64,000 bases of DNA, from the NCBI RefSeq assembly GCF_963678635.1, contig NC_087063.1, forward strand, positions 21,458,701-21,522,700, given 5' to 3'. This stretch comes from Symsagittifera roscoffensis (lineage: Eukaryota; Xenacoelomorpha; Acoela; Convolutidae). The number at the start of each line of letters is the position of its first letter. Position 1 is the stretch's first letter. The translations under genes and the position numbers were made by a program. Below are positions 1 to 11,583 of this stretch, one piece after another. The notes under the pieces are model-generated. The model saw only the letters and a program-made list of their open reading frames with translations. It did not search any database and was not told where the DNA came from.

Positions 1-2300
1 TTAAGTTCGATTTCACTGGGGCCCGGAAGGTTTTGGCAAACGGGTCTTAAAATCTGTCGATTCACTAGTTAATGTTGTCCGAACAACAATTTGTGTTGCC
101 CTAACGCAAAAAATCCAAACTTTTTTTTATTATTTCTCAGTCTTTCGTTTTTCAAAAATCACGAAAACTAGGTCTTCGGTACCCAATTAGTTCCAACCAC
201 TTCGGAACTAAAGTTAACCAGTTCCACTAAGTATACTAGTACAGTTACGATGTAATCTAATAATTTAGCCTTTTTTCCCTTTCAAATATATCAATATTTC
301 AAAAATCGCGATTCGTGGGGGGTGCAAATTATCACTATTTTAACCCTTAAAACCGGTCTGCTTTCTGTGTTTTTCACTGAAAAACGGTATGGGAGCACTA
401 ATATAAGCTGTATATATAATAATAGTTGTAATAAAATACCTCTCCGGGTTCGTTCATTATCCGAATTAAGGTGTTTAACTCGGAAAATTGCAACTCGGTG
501 GAGGGTCACCTAGTGCAGTCACTGTCGAGATCCCCACAGATTGATATCTTAATTTCTGTACCAAAGGGGATACAAAACTTGTTAACGATATCCAACAGTC
601 GATTGTTGTTGTCCTTGCGACCCTCTCTGCTGCTCCTTGCACTGGTTGCAGGATCAACATCCCGCTCTAATCCCAATACCCTTCCGGATTGAGCACAAAT
701 TAGCATTACCGTGCTTAAAAATTCAAACTACAGTACCAGCACCAGAAACGGGCAACACTTTTGATCGTAACGATCCTGTTTGATATAAATGCCTGTAACA
801 ACTATATATCTAAAAACAACAAACGGGAAGGTCGGATCGCATCTCGTCTGGGGGGATGATTTCTACTGATAGTATCTATTTTTTTAACTGTTTTTTGTTT
901 TTTTTCGGTTATTTTTTAAAATGTTTTTTGAGTTTTCTTTGGTACTATAATACTTTTTGTTTAGTTTCTTATACATCCTTAAGTGTTTTTGGTCACATAC
1001 CACTCAGGAAACGACGGGACCACGAATCCCCCACCCTTCCTGATACGTGAAATTTTGGTCTTAACTATGTTAAAAAACTAAACCCGGGAATCCGGAAGGC
1101 TTCCGCGCTCCGAACTACCCTTTCGCCCCTGTGGTACGGGCCTTAATTAGAGCATCCGCTCGGCGCGGAGTGCTCGTTAATGGTTCTGCCGGTCATGATG
1201 TCAAAAAAGTAACACCCAGGAGCGCCATAAAACCATCAATCTAACATTCGCCGGAAGTATATTTCGACGGAAAACAAAATTAGGTTGTAAGACGACTGGC
1301 TAACGTCTAAACACAGCTCTACATGCTTTTAACCGTCTCTGCCAAAGCCAATTCTTTGTGTGGTCCTTTTCAACATCGGGTCGACAAAAACTGTACTGTT
1401 TCCGGCTTCGACGAAAACGCTCAGATTAACTCACTTACATGAAAAAATAGTGAGCTCACGGCGGGGTCTCAGTATCCTCAGACCACGAGGTCACTCCTAA
1501 AAACAGGGCTATTACCTATTTATTATATTATTACTGTTTTTGTTCAGAAGATAAAAAATCATCATTCCCATCGGAGATGAATCATCCCTTTCCCTCAACT
1601 CCTGGCTTCTCATTATCTGAAAACGAATTCGATGTAAATCAAATTCAAATCAAGACATCCTCAGGAAGCTAAAAGTTATTAAAATAAAGAGTTACAGTTC
1701 TCTCACGAGACGCTTCCGGATTCTTGAATCTGGACGAAGAACAGTCTTATCTATTTTCCGGAAGGCTGCTCACGTCGTCCCAACACCCTTCCTGGTTTTC
1801 GGAAGATGCTAAGTTGTAAAGATAGGTTGTAATGGTTGTCAATCACTATAATATTCGTATTTCTCGTCTCGTCTCTTTCAACAACTATTGTTGTTATGTT
1901 TTTCGCAGTTTCAGTTGTCGCGGAATCTCAAATTGTTACGTGTCTTCCACGCCCAAATCATATTTTTAAAATTTAGCATGCGAAATTAACCATTCCTGAT
2001 TCATCAAATTGTCATATTAACACCACTAATCCTCAAAAACCGCCAATTTTCTCCAAAAGAAGTGACTCCTTCTCAAAGCTTAGGTCAAATCAAAAGTTTA
2101 GTTTTCTAATGTTTATAGTTTTCATACAGCAATTCAATCCTCCATGAACACGGATTTCCTTTATTGAATTTCTCATTGAAAAACCTCCAGTATAAATTCG
2201 TTAGGCTGTCTCTGATGTTCTCGCAGTCAATGATGTCACTTTTCAAATAATTTTTAGTAAGATTAGTCAGTTTTCACGCGCGTTGAAAAAAATCCGATTC
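1..2300. other. No recognised gene
   Basis: AT-rich sequence with several short, unconserved ORFs on both strands (up to about 73 codons). I recognised no protein family, RNA gene or terminal repeat. Small GC-richer patches near 1,080-1,200 and 1,740-1,800 contain ggaaggctt-like words, but I could not pair them into an inverted or tandem repeat. Confidence 0.4.
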
Positions 2301-3394
2301 AGATTTGTGTTTTAAAGTTGTGCCTTCAAATTTTTCAAGCTCGAATGTCTTCTTTGTCCTTTTTCTTTAATTGAAACAAATGTTTCCCACTGCAGGTCCG
2401 TTTCTGTGCAGCAGATGATTCTGTGCAGTAGAAGTGGTACATGTGTTTTATGATTAAGTGACAGCAGTAGGATCTTAAGTTGAAGTTGAATCATTCGGTT
2501 TTGTATCCATGGTTTGTGCCTGTTATCCAAAGTATTGCTTTACTTTGCTCACTTTCGACAATTTTATAATCGTGTTTTTATGATTTCGATAGAACTGAGC
2601 AGTGAATAAAAACCGGGACAACATGTATTCTGTATGGTTTCAATTTTATAAGCTTGTTGTTAGCCTCGAGATTTTCCTTTTAATTGAGTATAACGCCTTA
2701 TGATCTTGTTTTTGCATTTTCTGTCCCGTTTAATTTATTAGTTTGTGAGTCCTAGGTTTTTCATTTCGTTTCCTGCCTCGAATTTTGTATTATTGACTTC
2801 CACAAAATTACTTCCTTCGATGCCAAGTATTTTACTTTTTGAAGCAATAACTTCCAAAGTGTTTTTGGTGCACCAAATTCATTTTTCTTTGCCTCCAAAG
2901 TTATTATTACGGAGTTATTTGATACAATTTTGTAACCTTCAGCATAGCCAAAGCGGAGGATGAAGATGAAGATAGAGGATGAACATCAAAGTCTCAAAAA
3001 TCGAACCCTGAGCTATACAACTGTAAAAAAGCTATGCATCAGAGACTGCTTATGACGTTTTGCATTCAATTACACGGATAGTTTTATGATAGGAGAAAAA
3101 TTATTAAAATGCGATTTCGAACATTTTCGGAACAATATCCATCGTCAGGTTAATCAGATTAATATAAAATGATTTAGAGAAACATCAAAAAAAACCATTA
3201 AGTGGTTCTAAGCAAAAATTAAAATCTTTCTTTTAATCAAACTTAAGCATTATTACATAAAAATGTCGTAATCTTTGGTTTTTCTTAAAAATCTGAGATT
3301 TTTAATCTACCTAGCGTTTCCTTATTCTATTTTTTCATTTTAAAAATTTTTTCGATTGACATGTTCGATACTTTAAGACAAAAAGGTTTTTGAA
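2301..3394. other. No recognised gene; flank of the Penelope-type remnant
   Basis: This stretch lies downstream (in minus-strand sense) of the GIY-YIG fragment. Minus-strand reading gives only short frames broken by stops, and none resembles a reverse transcriptase. It may hold the 3' part of the same retroelement, but nothing in the sequence proves that. Confidence 0.35.
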
Positions 3395-3844
3395 CTACAA
3401 TTTAAGTGAAAACTCTCTGCTCCTGAATTCAACCCGCGTGTTGATCCCTGGCCTCAATTTCCTAATATGGAGCGCTTCCATTGTAAGGAGTTCCATTGAG
3501 TTGTTTGAATGATCTATTATCTCCCTATTCAATTGTGCAGTGGTCGCTTCCTCCCGACGCTGACATATGTGAATGCCAACAAGCGAGTCCTCTTTTTTGT
3601 GCTCCTCAACCCTTGTGGCTAAATGTCGAACAATTTGTCCAACAGAGGTGGATTTACATCCACAACAAGACAGTTTGTAGACCACATTGGGTTTCAGATC
3701 ACGGGATAATGACGACTTAAGGGAAGGAAGAGCGGTTTTCAATTTCCTGGTTTTCAATTTCCTTTCAATTTTTGCATTGGTGATGCTGCGCACTTTGTTC
3801 GCAAACAATTGACTTTGATTTCCTCGATGTTGAAGCATGAGCAT
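3395..3844 (-). pseudogene. Penelope-like GIY-YIG endonuclease domain, 5'-truncated
   Basis: A 149-codon minus-strand reading frame matches the C-terminal endonuclease region of Penelope-like and related retroelements, which nicks target DNA for integration. Seen: DLKPNVVYKLSCCGCKS with the GIY-like VYKLSC and a Cys pair, then SVG in the YIG position followed by RHLATRVEEHKK. Near the end comes METLxx-type EALHIRKLRPGINTR, where the catalytic Glu normally sits, and the frame stops soon after with FRSREFSLKL. The second GIY-YIG tyrosine is serine here. No reverse transcriptase frame precedes it: sequence at 3,845-4,030 on the same strand is broken by stops. Family assignment is firm; function is very unlikely. 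The apparent initiator Met is just the first Met in the open stretch. Confidence 0.8.
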
Positions 3845-4209
3845 TAGGGGTTTCTTGTCTCGCTTGTCATCGGTTGCCCGGGTTTCTGTCTTAGTTGGTA
3901 TTATTTTGCTCCAAGAATCTTGCTTAGTGTTTCCGACTCAACTTTGGATGATTAACCCTCTGGGTATTGATTTTACACCGGGGCAGAGAAAGGCGAGGCT
4001 GACTGCTATCTGCTGCAATTGAGTGAGATGGAGTGTCTTGAAGAACAGCAAGAACGTCAGAGTTGATCACACCGCCTTTTACCGGTCACTTGTCCATACA
4101 GACTCTCTGTCGACTTTTGACTCACACGTGACGTCTGCACACTTTGCGAAGTAAACACTTGTCCTGGTCAATACACTCGATTTCGTAATCGTGGCTGAGA
4201 TACTCGTTA

Positions 4210-5149
4210 CCCGGGTTGACCTCCATTTACCAAAAATGCTTATCATACAATTCCATACATCAAGTGTGTGGAAAAATGCTTGTCATACAATTTTCATACA
4301 ACTTCTAAAAATGGTTGAAAGAAGATATAAACTTATTTCTGTCGCTGTTTGATTCTAATAAAACAGTCTGGTGATAAAAAAACTGAGGTTTTCGTTTTTT
4401 GAAAAAAATGCTTATCATACAATTCCCATATATGGATATTGTATGACTGGCATTTTTTTGATGGCGACACAAAAAAATTTATAAGTAATTTTGAAAATTT
4501 GAACCAAAAATTTTTTTTTGTTTTTTTTTCAACCGCAAATCGAATTTCGTACGCAAACAAACATTTTTCAAAAAAAATTTTTTGCACGCAAAATTTAATA
4601 TTTTGTGTGCATAACGTAGTCCTGGATACGATAGAATTGGCTTTTATTTTCTTTTCACTTAATTTCTTTTTTCAAAAACGCTAAAAGTTCCAATTTCTTT
4701 TGTATGGGGTGTTAATGTATGCGTTGATCAATGTCTGATAATTTGAAAATTCAAAAATTTAAAATAATCCTTATTAAAAAATTTTGCCAAAAAATAAAAG
4801 TTTGTTACTTTTGTTATATTTATTTGTGAAAGACAGCCAGAACAGGTCGTTTTTTATGCACTGAAAACGCAAGACCGTCTAACCTTTGGGGTTTTGAGTA
4901 ACCAAGGTCTTTGTCACGTGTGTTCGGCTGCAAACACAACCGAAAATTTTTCAGAAAAAAAATTAGAAAGAAAAAATCAAAAATTTTGGTTTATGGAAAA
5001 ACACCTATCATACAATTTTCATTTATGGAAAAATGTTTATCATAGAAATTTCATACAATGTTCTGTACGTATGGCATTGTATGGAATTGTATGACAAGAA
5101 GTTTTTCATATATGGGAATTGTATGATAAGAAGTTTCGGTCATCCCGGG
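4210..5149. mobile_element. MITE-like DNA element (W) with CCCGGG inverted ends, TA-flanked
   Basis: The left end reads CCCGGGTTGACC and the reverse complement of the right end reads CCCGGGATGACC. Both then run, after a short gap, into CTTATCATACAATTCC, so the imperfect inverted ends span about 40 bp. TA dinucleotides sit immediately outside (4,208-4,209 and 5,150-5,151), as expected for a Tc1/mariner-type target duplication. About seven copies of a tatcatacaattccca-like word lie inside in both orientations. There is no ORF of transposase size, so it would be non-autonomous. The flanks share a direct repeat, gtaatcgtggctgRgatactcg, at about 4,186 and 5,202. Superfamily is inferred only from the TA. 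Confidence 0.6.
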
Positions 5150-5151
5150 TA

Positions 5152-5578
5152 CTCTCCACTTAAATGTTGTGTGTCAGAGGCTTGGATGGACACACTAGAC
5201 TTGGTAATCGTGGCTGGGATACTCGCTTCTGAACGTATGTGTGTCCCTTGTGGGGCGCCACAATGTGCGCGTCAATCTCCACAATTCGTAAAAAAAATCG
5301 GTTTTCAAGCATATGAACTAAAGAGCGTTTTTTTGGCAAAATAACTCCGGAAATTTCGTAACATAACGATATTTTTAACATACTTTATCATTGTTAACAT
5401 CGGCCTAAATAGCCAGTATTTGTCTTTGAGACAAATTGCTCTTTTTGCCGGTCAGACGTAATCAAGCCTGAAGCAAATTAGAGCGAAAAGACGGTTAAAA
5501 TAGGTTTTTTTAGGGTTCGACCCTGGTTACTACCTAAATTCATAAATTCGGAAAACATTTGAGTTCTAGAAAGGAAAT
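5152..5578. other. No recognised gene
   Basis: Holds the second copy of the gtaatcgtggctg direct repeat (about 5,202) and short AT-rich ORFs with no family resemblance. Nothing else seen. Confidence 0.35.
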
Positions 5579-5650
5579 GACCTAGCCGGGATTCGAACCG
5601 TCGCCGAAACAACCGAGACGCACCCTGTATACGTTCGGCTACCTTCCCTA
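5579..5650 (-). repeat. tRNA-like sequence (SINE head or tRNA pseudogene)
   Basis: On the minus strand a perfect Pol III B-box, GGTTCGAATCC, lies at 5,589-5,599. About 40 nt upstream is an A-box-like TAGCCGAACGTATACAGG (about 5,624-5,641). The spacing would suit a tRNA with a long variable arm (Leu/Ser type) or a tRNA-derived SINE. The acceptor stem does not pair, and the stem flanking the TTCGAAT loop has several mismatches, so a functional tRNA is unlikely. I did not find a second copy in this window, which leaves the SINE reading unproven. Confidence 0.45.
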
Positions 5651-5721
5651 TATGCATTTATATTTTGGTTCATTTTATATGCTGCTGCATTTATACTCGT
5701 TTAATTTGCGCTGCAACACAA

Positions 5722-5845
5722 TCAATTCCGGGTTAACCTCGGGACCACAATGAGGAGGCGTTGGGATTTTTTCAGAGCGTGATGAGTAGATTTTGATGTT
5801 TGTAGAGTTCGAAATGGTTTTTAAAGTCCTAAATCCTGAACTCAA
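5722..5845 (+). repeat. Dispersed repeat V, copy 1
   Basis: Contains atcaattccgggttaacctc, gggaccac and an atgaggagRcG block, followed by gatgagtag and a gcagag/gtagag block. The same order of blocks recurs at about 8,755-8,875 with scattered substitutions. Non-coding as far as can be seen. Confidence 0.55.
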
Positions 5846-6841
5846 TTTTTCGGCTGAAAAACTTGGACTTATATAGGATGCCAGATGAGGAAAAATTGGT
5901 CCATTATTTATTAGAAAATCTAAATTCTGTTCATACTAAACCCCCTTTTTGAAGTTTTGACCTAACAAGACACTGCAATGGGGCTACGTATACATCTGAA
6001 GCACACTAATTAAGATTCGTTCGGCCACCTCCATGAACTGTCAGTCAGCGCAATGACTTCGATTGAGCATCCTATTCGATTGTCTGTAAATTTAAGAAAC
6101 TGAATATTTCAGTGTTGTTTTTTTTTGCTAATCTAGCCTTGTAACTATTAGTGTTACCCTTCACTGCATATGTTTTTCTCTTGACGAAGATCCAATGTCC
6201 ATTCGAAACTACGCAAATTTTAAGTAAATGGCTTGCAGTATCCAACTAAATGCTTAACCCTCTGACACACTTAACTGTCCTTTCCTGTGAAAACTGAAAT
6301 ATAAGAATACATAAATTAGGTATAAGATTAGGTGAAAACTGAACTTAAAATAAAACATGTTAAGGTCACCAATTTCCGGAGGGGCAAAAACTAAATTGAA
6401 GAAAATAAAAAACTTTAGTACATATTTGACTTCAACAACATTTTACAACTGCGCCAAACACTGTTTTTCGGAGCAGTAATTGTCTTTTTCTTTTTTTCGT
6501 TGGATTAATCAGCTGAAACGGGACCTTCTATGGGGGATTTCATGATTTTCGAACCTTCTGTGTGGGACATCAACTTGGAGACAATTCTGGGCGTCATCCC
6601 ACTTTCTCCTAGTTTCATTTGTACTCGCGGAAGAAAGTGTGCAACAGTTCTTTCCCACTGTTTTCATTGAACACTTCAAAAGATTTTCCTGGCAACTTGG
6701 GTTTTTTGGTCCTTCAGAATACTTGAAATGATGCTGACTTCCCGATACTGGAATGAAACGTCCTTTCCCCCTGGAAATTCGCTACCTAGCACAAGCGAGC
6801 GTTTTGTTTTCACGTGCGTGCTCCATAATCTGTACTAGTGT
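5846..6841. other. No recognised gene
   Basis: AT-rich sequence without an ORF, terminal repeat or RNA motif that I could support. Confidence 0.35.
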
Positions 6842-6961
6842 TCACGGCACAGATTTTTCGACAACTGAATTTATCATCTCAGGTGATTGACAGACTGTCA
6901 AACCGGTACTTTGTTGCAATGCAAAGCACAAGACTAAAGAGTAGCAGAAACGCGATTTCAT
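6842..6961 (-). CDS. Short ORF with a signal-peptide-like start (tentative)
   Basis: An internal Met on the minus strand starts MKSRFCYSLVLCFALQQSTG, a short basic N-region followed by a hydrophobic core and a polar/small-residue end, as in secretory signal peptides. About 20 further residues (ending VVEKSVP) follow before a stop. At 39 codons it would have to be a first exon or a small secreted peptide. I saw no clear splice donor at its end. The upstream frame is open to 7,087 but adds nothing recognisable. Composition alone could produce this, so confidence is low. Confidence 0.2.
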   Translation of the reverse strand: MKSRFCYSLVLCFALQQSTGLTVCQSPEMINSVVEKSVP

Positions 6962-7087
6962 GATTATAGCTTGTATGAAATGAAAGAACTGAAGGTAACA
7001 TAAAAACTTTGTAATCTTAGAATGGAAGCACTGACTAAACTCATTAATTGAACTGAGTTTCAGTTCATGCCTCCACGCCCTCATCAC

Positions 7088-7854
7088 ACATTATCATTCA
7101 GTGTTTTTTTTAAAACTGGGCAACCGATTAAAAGGCTATCTTCTATCATACAACTATCTTTCCTCAGGTTGGGCTACACCCACTCATTATTGAAGTTTTT
7201 CTTCAAAAAAGTGAGATTTAGCAGTGTTGGATCCTTACCTAGATGCCTTAAAACTGAATAACATCTTTGCAGCCACAGGCTTGAATATTTCACAAATTTC
7301 AAACGACCATGGCAAGCCAGGTTATTATTTCAAGCCGGTTTTGGGTATCTAGCATCGCTCATTCATAGATCATAACTAAGATACTTACAAGTTGTTATGG
7401 AAAACATTTTTAGCCCAATTTATTTTAGGTCAACTAGTCAAGAAGGTCAACTAAAGATCACAAACTAATTATATGTCAGTAATTAATCCACTGGTACTTT
7501 TGTTATGATTAGGTGGTCATTTCATTCTTCAACAATCACCACCTCTTTTCAGTTCTCAGCTCATACCTCAGATTCAATCTCAGTCTCTATCCCAAGTCCT
7601 TTAATCCTAGTTGCTCAGTGTAAATCTGACTTTTAACAATAATATCGGTAAAATTCATGCTGAAATTGTTTCCATAAGCTGCTAAAGTTGCATAAGTAGC
7701 AATATCTGAGATGAGGCGTACACCTAAGATTACATTGGTATACAAAAAATCAGATGATTTTTGATGCAATGTCTTACAGAGTGTCAACGCTTTCAAGTTT
7801 ATGCAAGATCATTTCTCATTTTTTAAGAAAATTTTGGAGTTTTGCTTTTGGACA
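7088..7854. other. No recognised gene
   Basis: Short ORFs on both strands, none with family resemblance, and no repeat partner found in the window. Confidence 0.3.
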
Positions 7855-8640
7855 AATATCTATCACCGACATAACAGTTTCTGACGATATCATAAAATCA
7901 CTTCAATTTATTTTTGGGAACTAAGTGATTTTTAGCTGGACTCAATGCATTTTCCGAGCTCTCCTAAATCACTATAAAAAGCCTTTCATTACAATTTTTA
8001 ATCCCTAAAAACGCTTAATTTGACGTTTCACCCACGTTTTGGAAGGTTTGCGTTTTTTACACCCCTCTCTTCCAACTTTCCCCAAACTTAGTGTAATTTG
8101 GTTCCAAATACGCCTTTAGAAAAAAATTAGTGTCGGTCCGCAAAAGTGGTTGTCTGAAAATAGTACCAAATAGGACCTTTTAGGTGGTCAGAAGGTCGAT
8201 ACCTTGAGAAAAATGACGCCCTTCTTCTCAAAAATTCTTTTTATCCCCCCTAAATCCGCTCCTGATCTCGATGCAACCAGCGGAAATGATGTTGCTTCGC
8301 ACAGTAAATCAAACTTAAAAAGTCAGTCGATATATCGATAAAACCAAATATTTTTTTACAATATCATTAGTTTTTCATTTTAAGCTGACTTGTGGTCTTT
8401 TCGAACCAAAAACTACACTATAATCATATCAACTGCCTGAAGATTGGTACATTTAATCAAAAGGTTTTAAAATTTCTTTGCACATCCTTTATTTGAATAA
8501 ATATGTTGATCATTTTTAATTGCTCTGTAAATTACACTAATCAAACGCAATTGCTCTTTTGTCGAATTGGCGAAGTTTTTCTTCTGTCACAAAGAGGTTA
8601 CGTGTGATTACAAGCTAACTATTTGTTTTAATCGAGGTTC
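7855..8640 (+). repeat. Repeat T, copy 1 (uninterrupted)
   Basis: Begins with caccgacataacagtttctg and includes the block around 8,288-8,640 (gcacagtaaatcaaac ... attagtttttcattttaagc ... ctataatcatatcaactgcc ... ttgctctgtaaatta). The same blocks occur in the same order at about 8,880-9,640. The uninterrupted word ataatcatatcaactgcc at about 8,421 is the empty-site form of the place where element Q is inserted at 9,780. Confidence 0.65.
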
Positions 8641-8754
8641 GTTGAAATGGCAATGTGTTGCGTTTTAGGATAGTTACTGACCGAGCCGACCCACTGACAT
8701 CTTATAGCTACCAACTGAAAAGAAGCAACTAGCTGGCCTCGTTTGATTGAGGAA

Positions 8755-8875
8755 AATCAATTCCGGGTTAACATCGGGACCACACTGAGGAGACGCTTGT
8801 TTCACAAGACAATGAGTAGGATTTATCTTTGCAGAGCTCAAAATTATTTCGAAAATGCTAAATTATGCACTCCAG
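8755..8875 (+). repeat. Dispersed repeat V, copy 2
   Basis: Shares aatcaattccgggttaaca, gggaccaca.tgaggag and gatgagtagga-type blocks with 5,722-5,845. It sits between two copies of repeat T, so it may be part of the larger repeated unit. Confidence 0.55.
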
Positions 8876-8879
8876 AAAT

Positions 8880-9640
8880 TTTATCACTGACATAACAGTT
8901 TCTGACGACATTTTCAATGCCACATCGAGAAAATTAGAAAACACTTTGACTTTTTGGGGTTTAAGTGATCGTTCACAGAGACGGATCTAGAATTTTTTCA
9001 GGGGGGATTTTCCAAGTTCAACTCAATAGGTCCAATTTTTAGGTAGACCCAACAGATTTTCCGAGCTCTCTCAAATCAATGTAATCAGCCTTTTATAACC
9101 ATTTTTTTAAATCTACGAACGACTAATTTGGCATTTTACGCACATTTTGGAAGTGTTAAGTTTTTTCGCACCCCTTACCCTCTTCCTCAAAATTAGAGAA
9201 TATTGGAGCCAAAGACGCCTTAAGAAAAAGCTTAGGGTCGCTTCGTCAAAAGTGGATGTCTGAAAACAGTAACAAAAGGGGGCCTTTGAAGTGATTTGAT
9301 GGTCGATACCGTAAGAATGACGTCCCCCTATAAACCCACCACTGATCATGATGCAAACCAGTGGCAGTGATGTCGCTTTGCACAGTATATAAAACTCAAA
9401 AAACCATTCGATATCGATTTATCGATTTAGCCAATGATATTCTTACATTATCATTAGTTTTTCAATTTATGCTGACCTGTTGTCTTTTTGAACCAAAAAA
9501 GTACACCAAACTCATATCAACTGCCAAATGATAAGTTTATTTATTCCAAAGATTTTAAAATTCCTTTGCACATGAACTATCAACAGATTTATTTGAGTAA
9601 ATATGTTCATCAATTATAATTGCTCTGTACAATAAACAGA
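8880..9640 (+). repeat. Repeat T, copy 2
   Basis: Diverged head-to-tail copy of 7,855-8,640, offset by about 1.0-1.1 kb. Shared blocks include cataacagtttctgacga, ttccgagctctc and gcacagtatataaaac. Confidence 0.6.
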
Positions 9641-9780
9641 AGTGATCTTGCTTTGCACAGTACATCAACTTAAAAAATCAGTCGATATCGATTTAACCAA
9701 AGATTTTCCTGCAATATCAATAGTTTTTCATTTTAAGCTGACTTGTGGTCTTTTCGAACAAAAAACTACACTATAATCAT
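9641..9780 (+). repeat. Repeat T, copy 3, left part, split by element Q
   Basis: Restarts the block (gcacagtacatcaac ... attttaagctgacttgtggt) only about 275 bp after the previous copy and ends ctataatcat at the left end of Q. The continuation atatcaactgcctgaggatc resumes at 10,614, beyond Q. Confidence 0.65.
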
Positions 9781-10613
9781 CCCGCATTTAAGAAAAGTGA
9801 AAACAAATCGATTATAATGGATTTCCGTGGTCTATAATGTTGTAAATATAATCGATTCCCATGTTACGTTTAGACAACAAAATTGGACTAAAAATTGATT
9901 TATATCCATTTTTTCTCGCCAAAATGAAATGCATTTTAATTCATTTGGAATCCATCATAATGGATTTTATAACAAGAGAAAATCACATTAAAATGGTTTT
10001 TTTTTTCACTTTATTTTTGTTTCGCGCGTCGTGCAAAATTTTGCAAGAGTTTCTACATTTATCAAGTGAGTGATGCGGAAACTTTGCAAAGCGAGTGTAC
10101 GTCCTGGCCTAATGCATTTCAAAACCTAAGCTCAAATTGCAAAAAGATTCAGTTGAGCTCTCCCCCCCTCCAACGTTTACCCCTTTGCTCCCCTTCAATC
10201 CCCCTAACGTTCGCCCCTTTGCTCCCCGCCCCCCACCTGAACAACCCCCTCCACACCTGAACACCCCCGCATTTATAATACCAAAGTTAGGCAGGAAAAA
10301 ATTAAATTGAACAACAAGTAATCAACGTATCCAACATTAGCTTAAAACAAACGTAGAAAAAACTTTATGGGCGTTGAAATTCGCATCTCAGTGAAATGGA
10401 AAAAAAATCGATTCTAATTTAGTTTCATTGTCAGTGTCCACAAAATTGAAAAAAATCGATTATAATGGATGAAAAAAGTATTTTGTTGCCTCGAAAAATA
10501 GTAATATTATAATCCATTTTTAATTGATTATAATCGATTTGTTTTCACTTTTGCGGACACTGACAAGGAAACTCAATTCTAATCGATTTTTATTCATGGA
10601 ACTCCAATGCGGG
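9781..10613 (+). mobile_element. Non-autonomous inverted-terminal element Q, copy 1 (833 bp)
   Basis: Starts CCCGCATT and ends AATGCGGG. A second shared block, AAAAGTGAAAACAAATCG followed by ATTATAAT, lies 13 nt inside the left end and, inverted, about 65 nt inside the right end. It interrupts repeat T: left flank ...aatcat, right flank atatcaac..., against aatcatatcaac in the unfilled copy at 8,421. This gives an AT dinucleotide target duplication, or no duplication if the end is read as TCCCGC. The interior carries repeated atccattataatcgat-like words and a C-rich tract (about 10,155-10,272) made of ccccctccaacgtttacccc-type units. No ORF resembles a transposase. Longer copies lie in the other orientation at 47,471 and 54,015. 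Confidence 0.75.
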
Positions 10614-10864
10614 ATATCAACTGCCTGAGGATCGGTACATTTAATCAAAAGGTTTTAAAATTTCTTTGCACATCATTTATTTGAATAAATATGTTGATCA
10701 TTTTTAATTGCTCTGTAAATTACACTAATCAAATGCAATTGCTATTTTGTCCTTTTGGAGAAGTTTTTCTTCTATTAAAAAGCGGTTACGTGTGATTAGA
10801 AGCAAAATATTGGTTTTCACTAAACTCCACCAGCTTCAGCTCAGTTTTCAAAATTAATACCAAA
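10614..10864 (+). repeat. Repeat T, copy 3, right part
   Basis: Continues the T sequence after Q (atatcaactgcctgaggatc ... tgttgatcatttttaattgc ... cacc agcttcagctcag ... taccaaag). The inverted equivalent of exactly this segment lies next to Q at 47,219-47,470 and 53,762-54,014. Confidence 0.6.
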
Positions 10865-11583
10865 GCTGAAAATATCTTGAAAAAACTTAATCTAAAACAT
10901 CCTACAAGTGGTTCGCGGCGTTCATCCTACATTTGTTTGGCAGAGTTTACATCCGAAGTATTTGCTGGAAAGCAGGGGTGGACTTCAAAAGGGGATGAAA
11001 AAGGGGGGTAGAGGTTCTTCCAGAGATCTGACCCACTATTCTCCCAAAGGAACCCCCTTGGAATGGTTTCACGGCACACCTTTCGCGCTACTAATTTGGA
11101 GGGGGCACTCAGCGAAAAAACTGAACTTATTGGTATTTTTAGCTTGTTCTCTCAAAAATAAATTCAACAGCGGCACTTAAAACACTGGCAAAATAGGGTT
11201 TTATTGGTGTTCGGAAAACTTATGGAAAGATCAAAAAATTAGTTTGGCCGACTTTTAAAAAAATAACGATACTATTTTTCAGATAGAAATGGTTGATAAT
11301 TCGCTTTTAGGGATCTTGTTAACTTTCATTACTCTCCATTTTCCTAAGGAAGAAAACTATGCTTGATACAACGCGCTTGCATATGATAAACCGCTGAACA
11401 ATTTTTTTTAAGGAATAATTTTTTTATTTCGTTCAGATTTTGTTTATTCTGTTTCGCGGGACTATTTTGGTTACCAACCTTTGCTTCATTGTCTGAACAT
11501 AAAATTGAACATAAAACCGCAACCTTGGAAACTAGTAGGCCAACTCGAGCTGGTGTGTGACTGTTAACAAGATCAATTTTCAG
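10865..11583. other. No recognised gene; GC-richer patch at 10,905-11,110
   Basis: The patch at about 10,905-11,110 has an open plus-strand frame but no recognisable family. Just before 11,584 the sequence has a possible branch-point and pyrimidine context ending ttttcag, which is the candidate acceptor for the exon that follows. Confidence 0.3.

Noticed and set aside
10908..11180. 90-codon ORF in a GC-richer patch as an upstream exon of the membrane protein
   Set aside because: No donor site placing it in phase with the exon at 11,584 was found, and the sequence shows no family resemblance.
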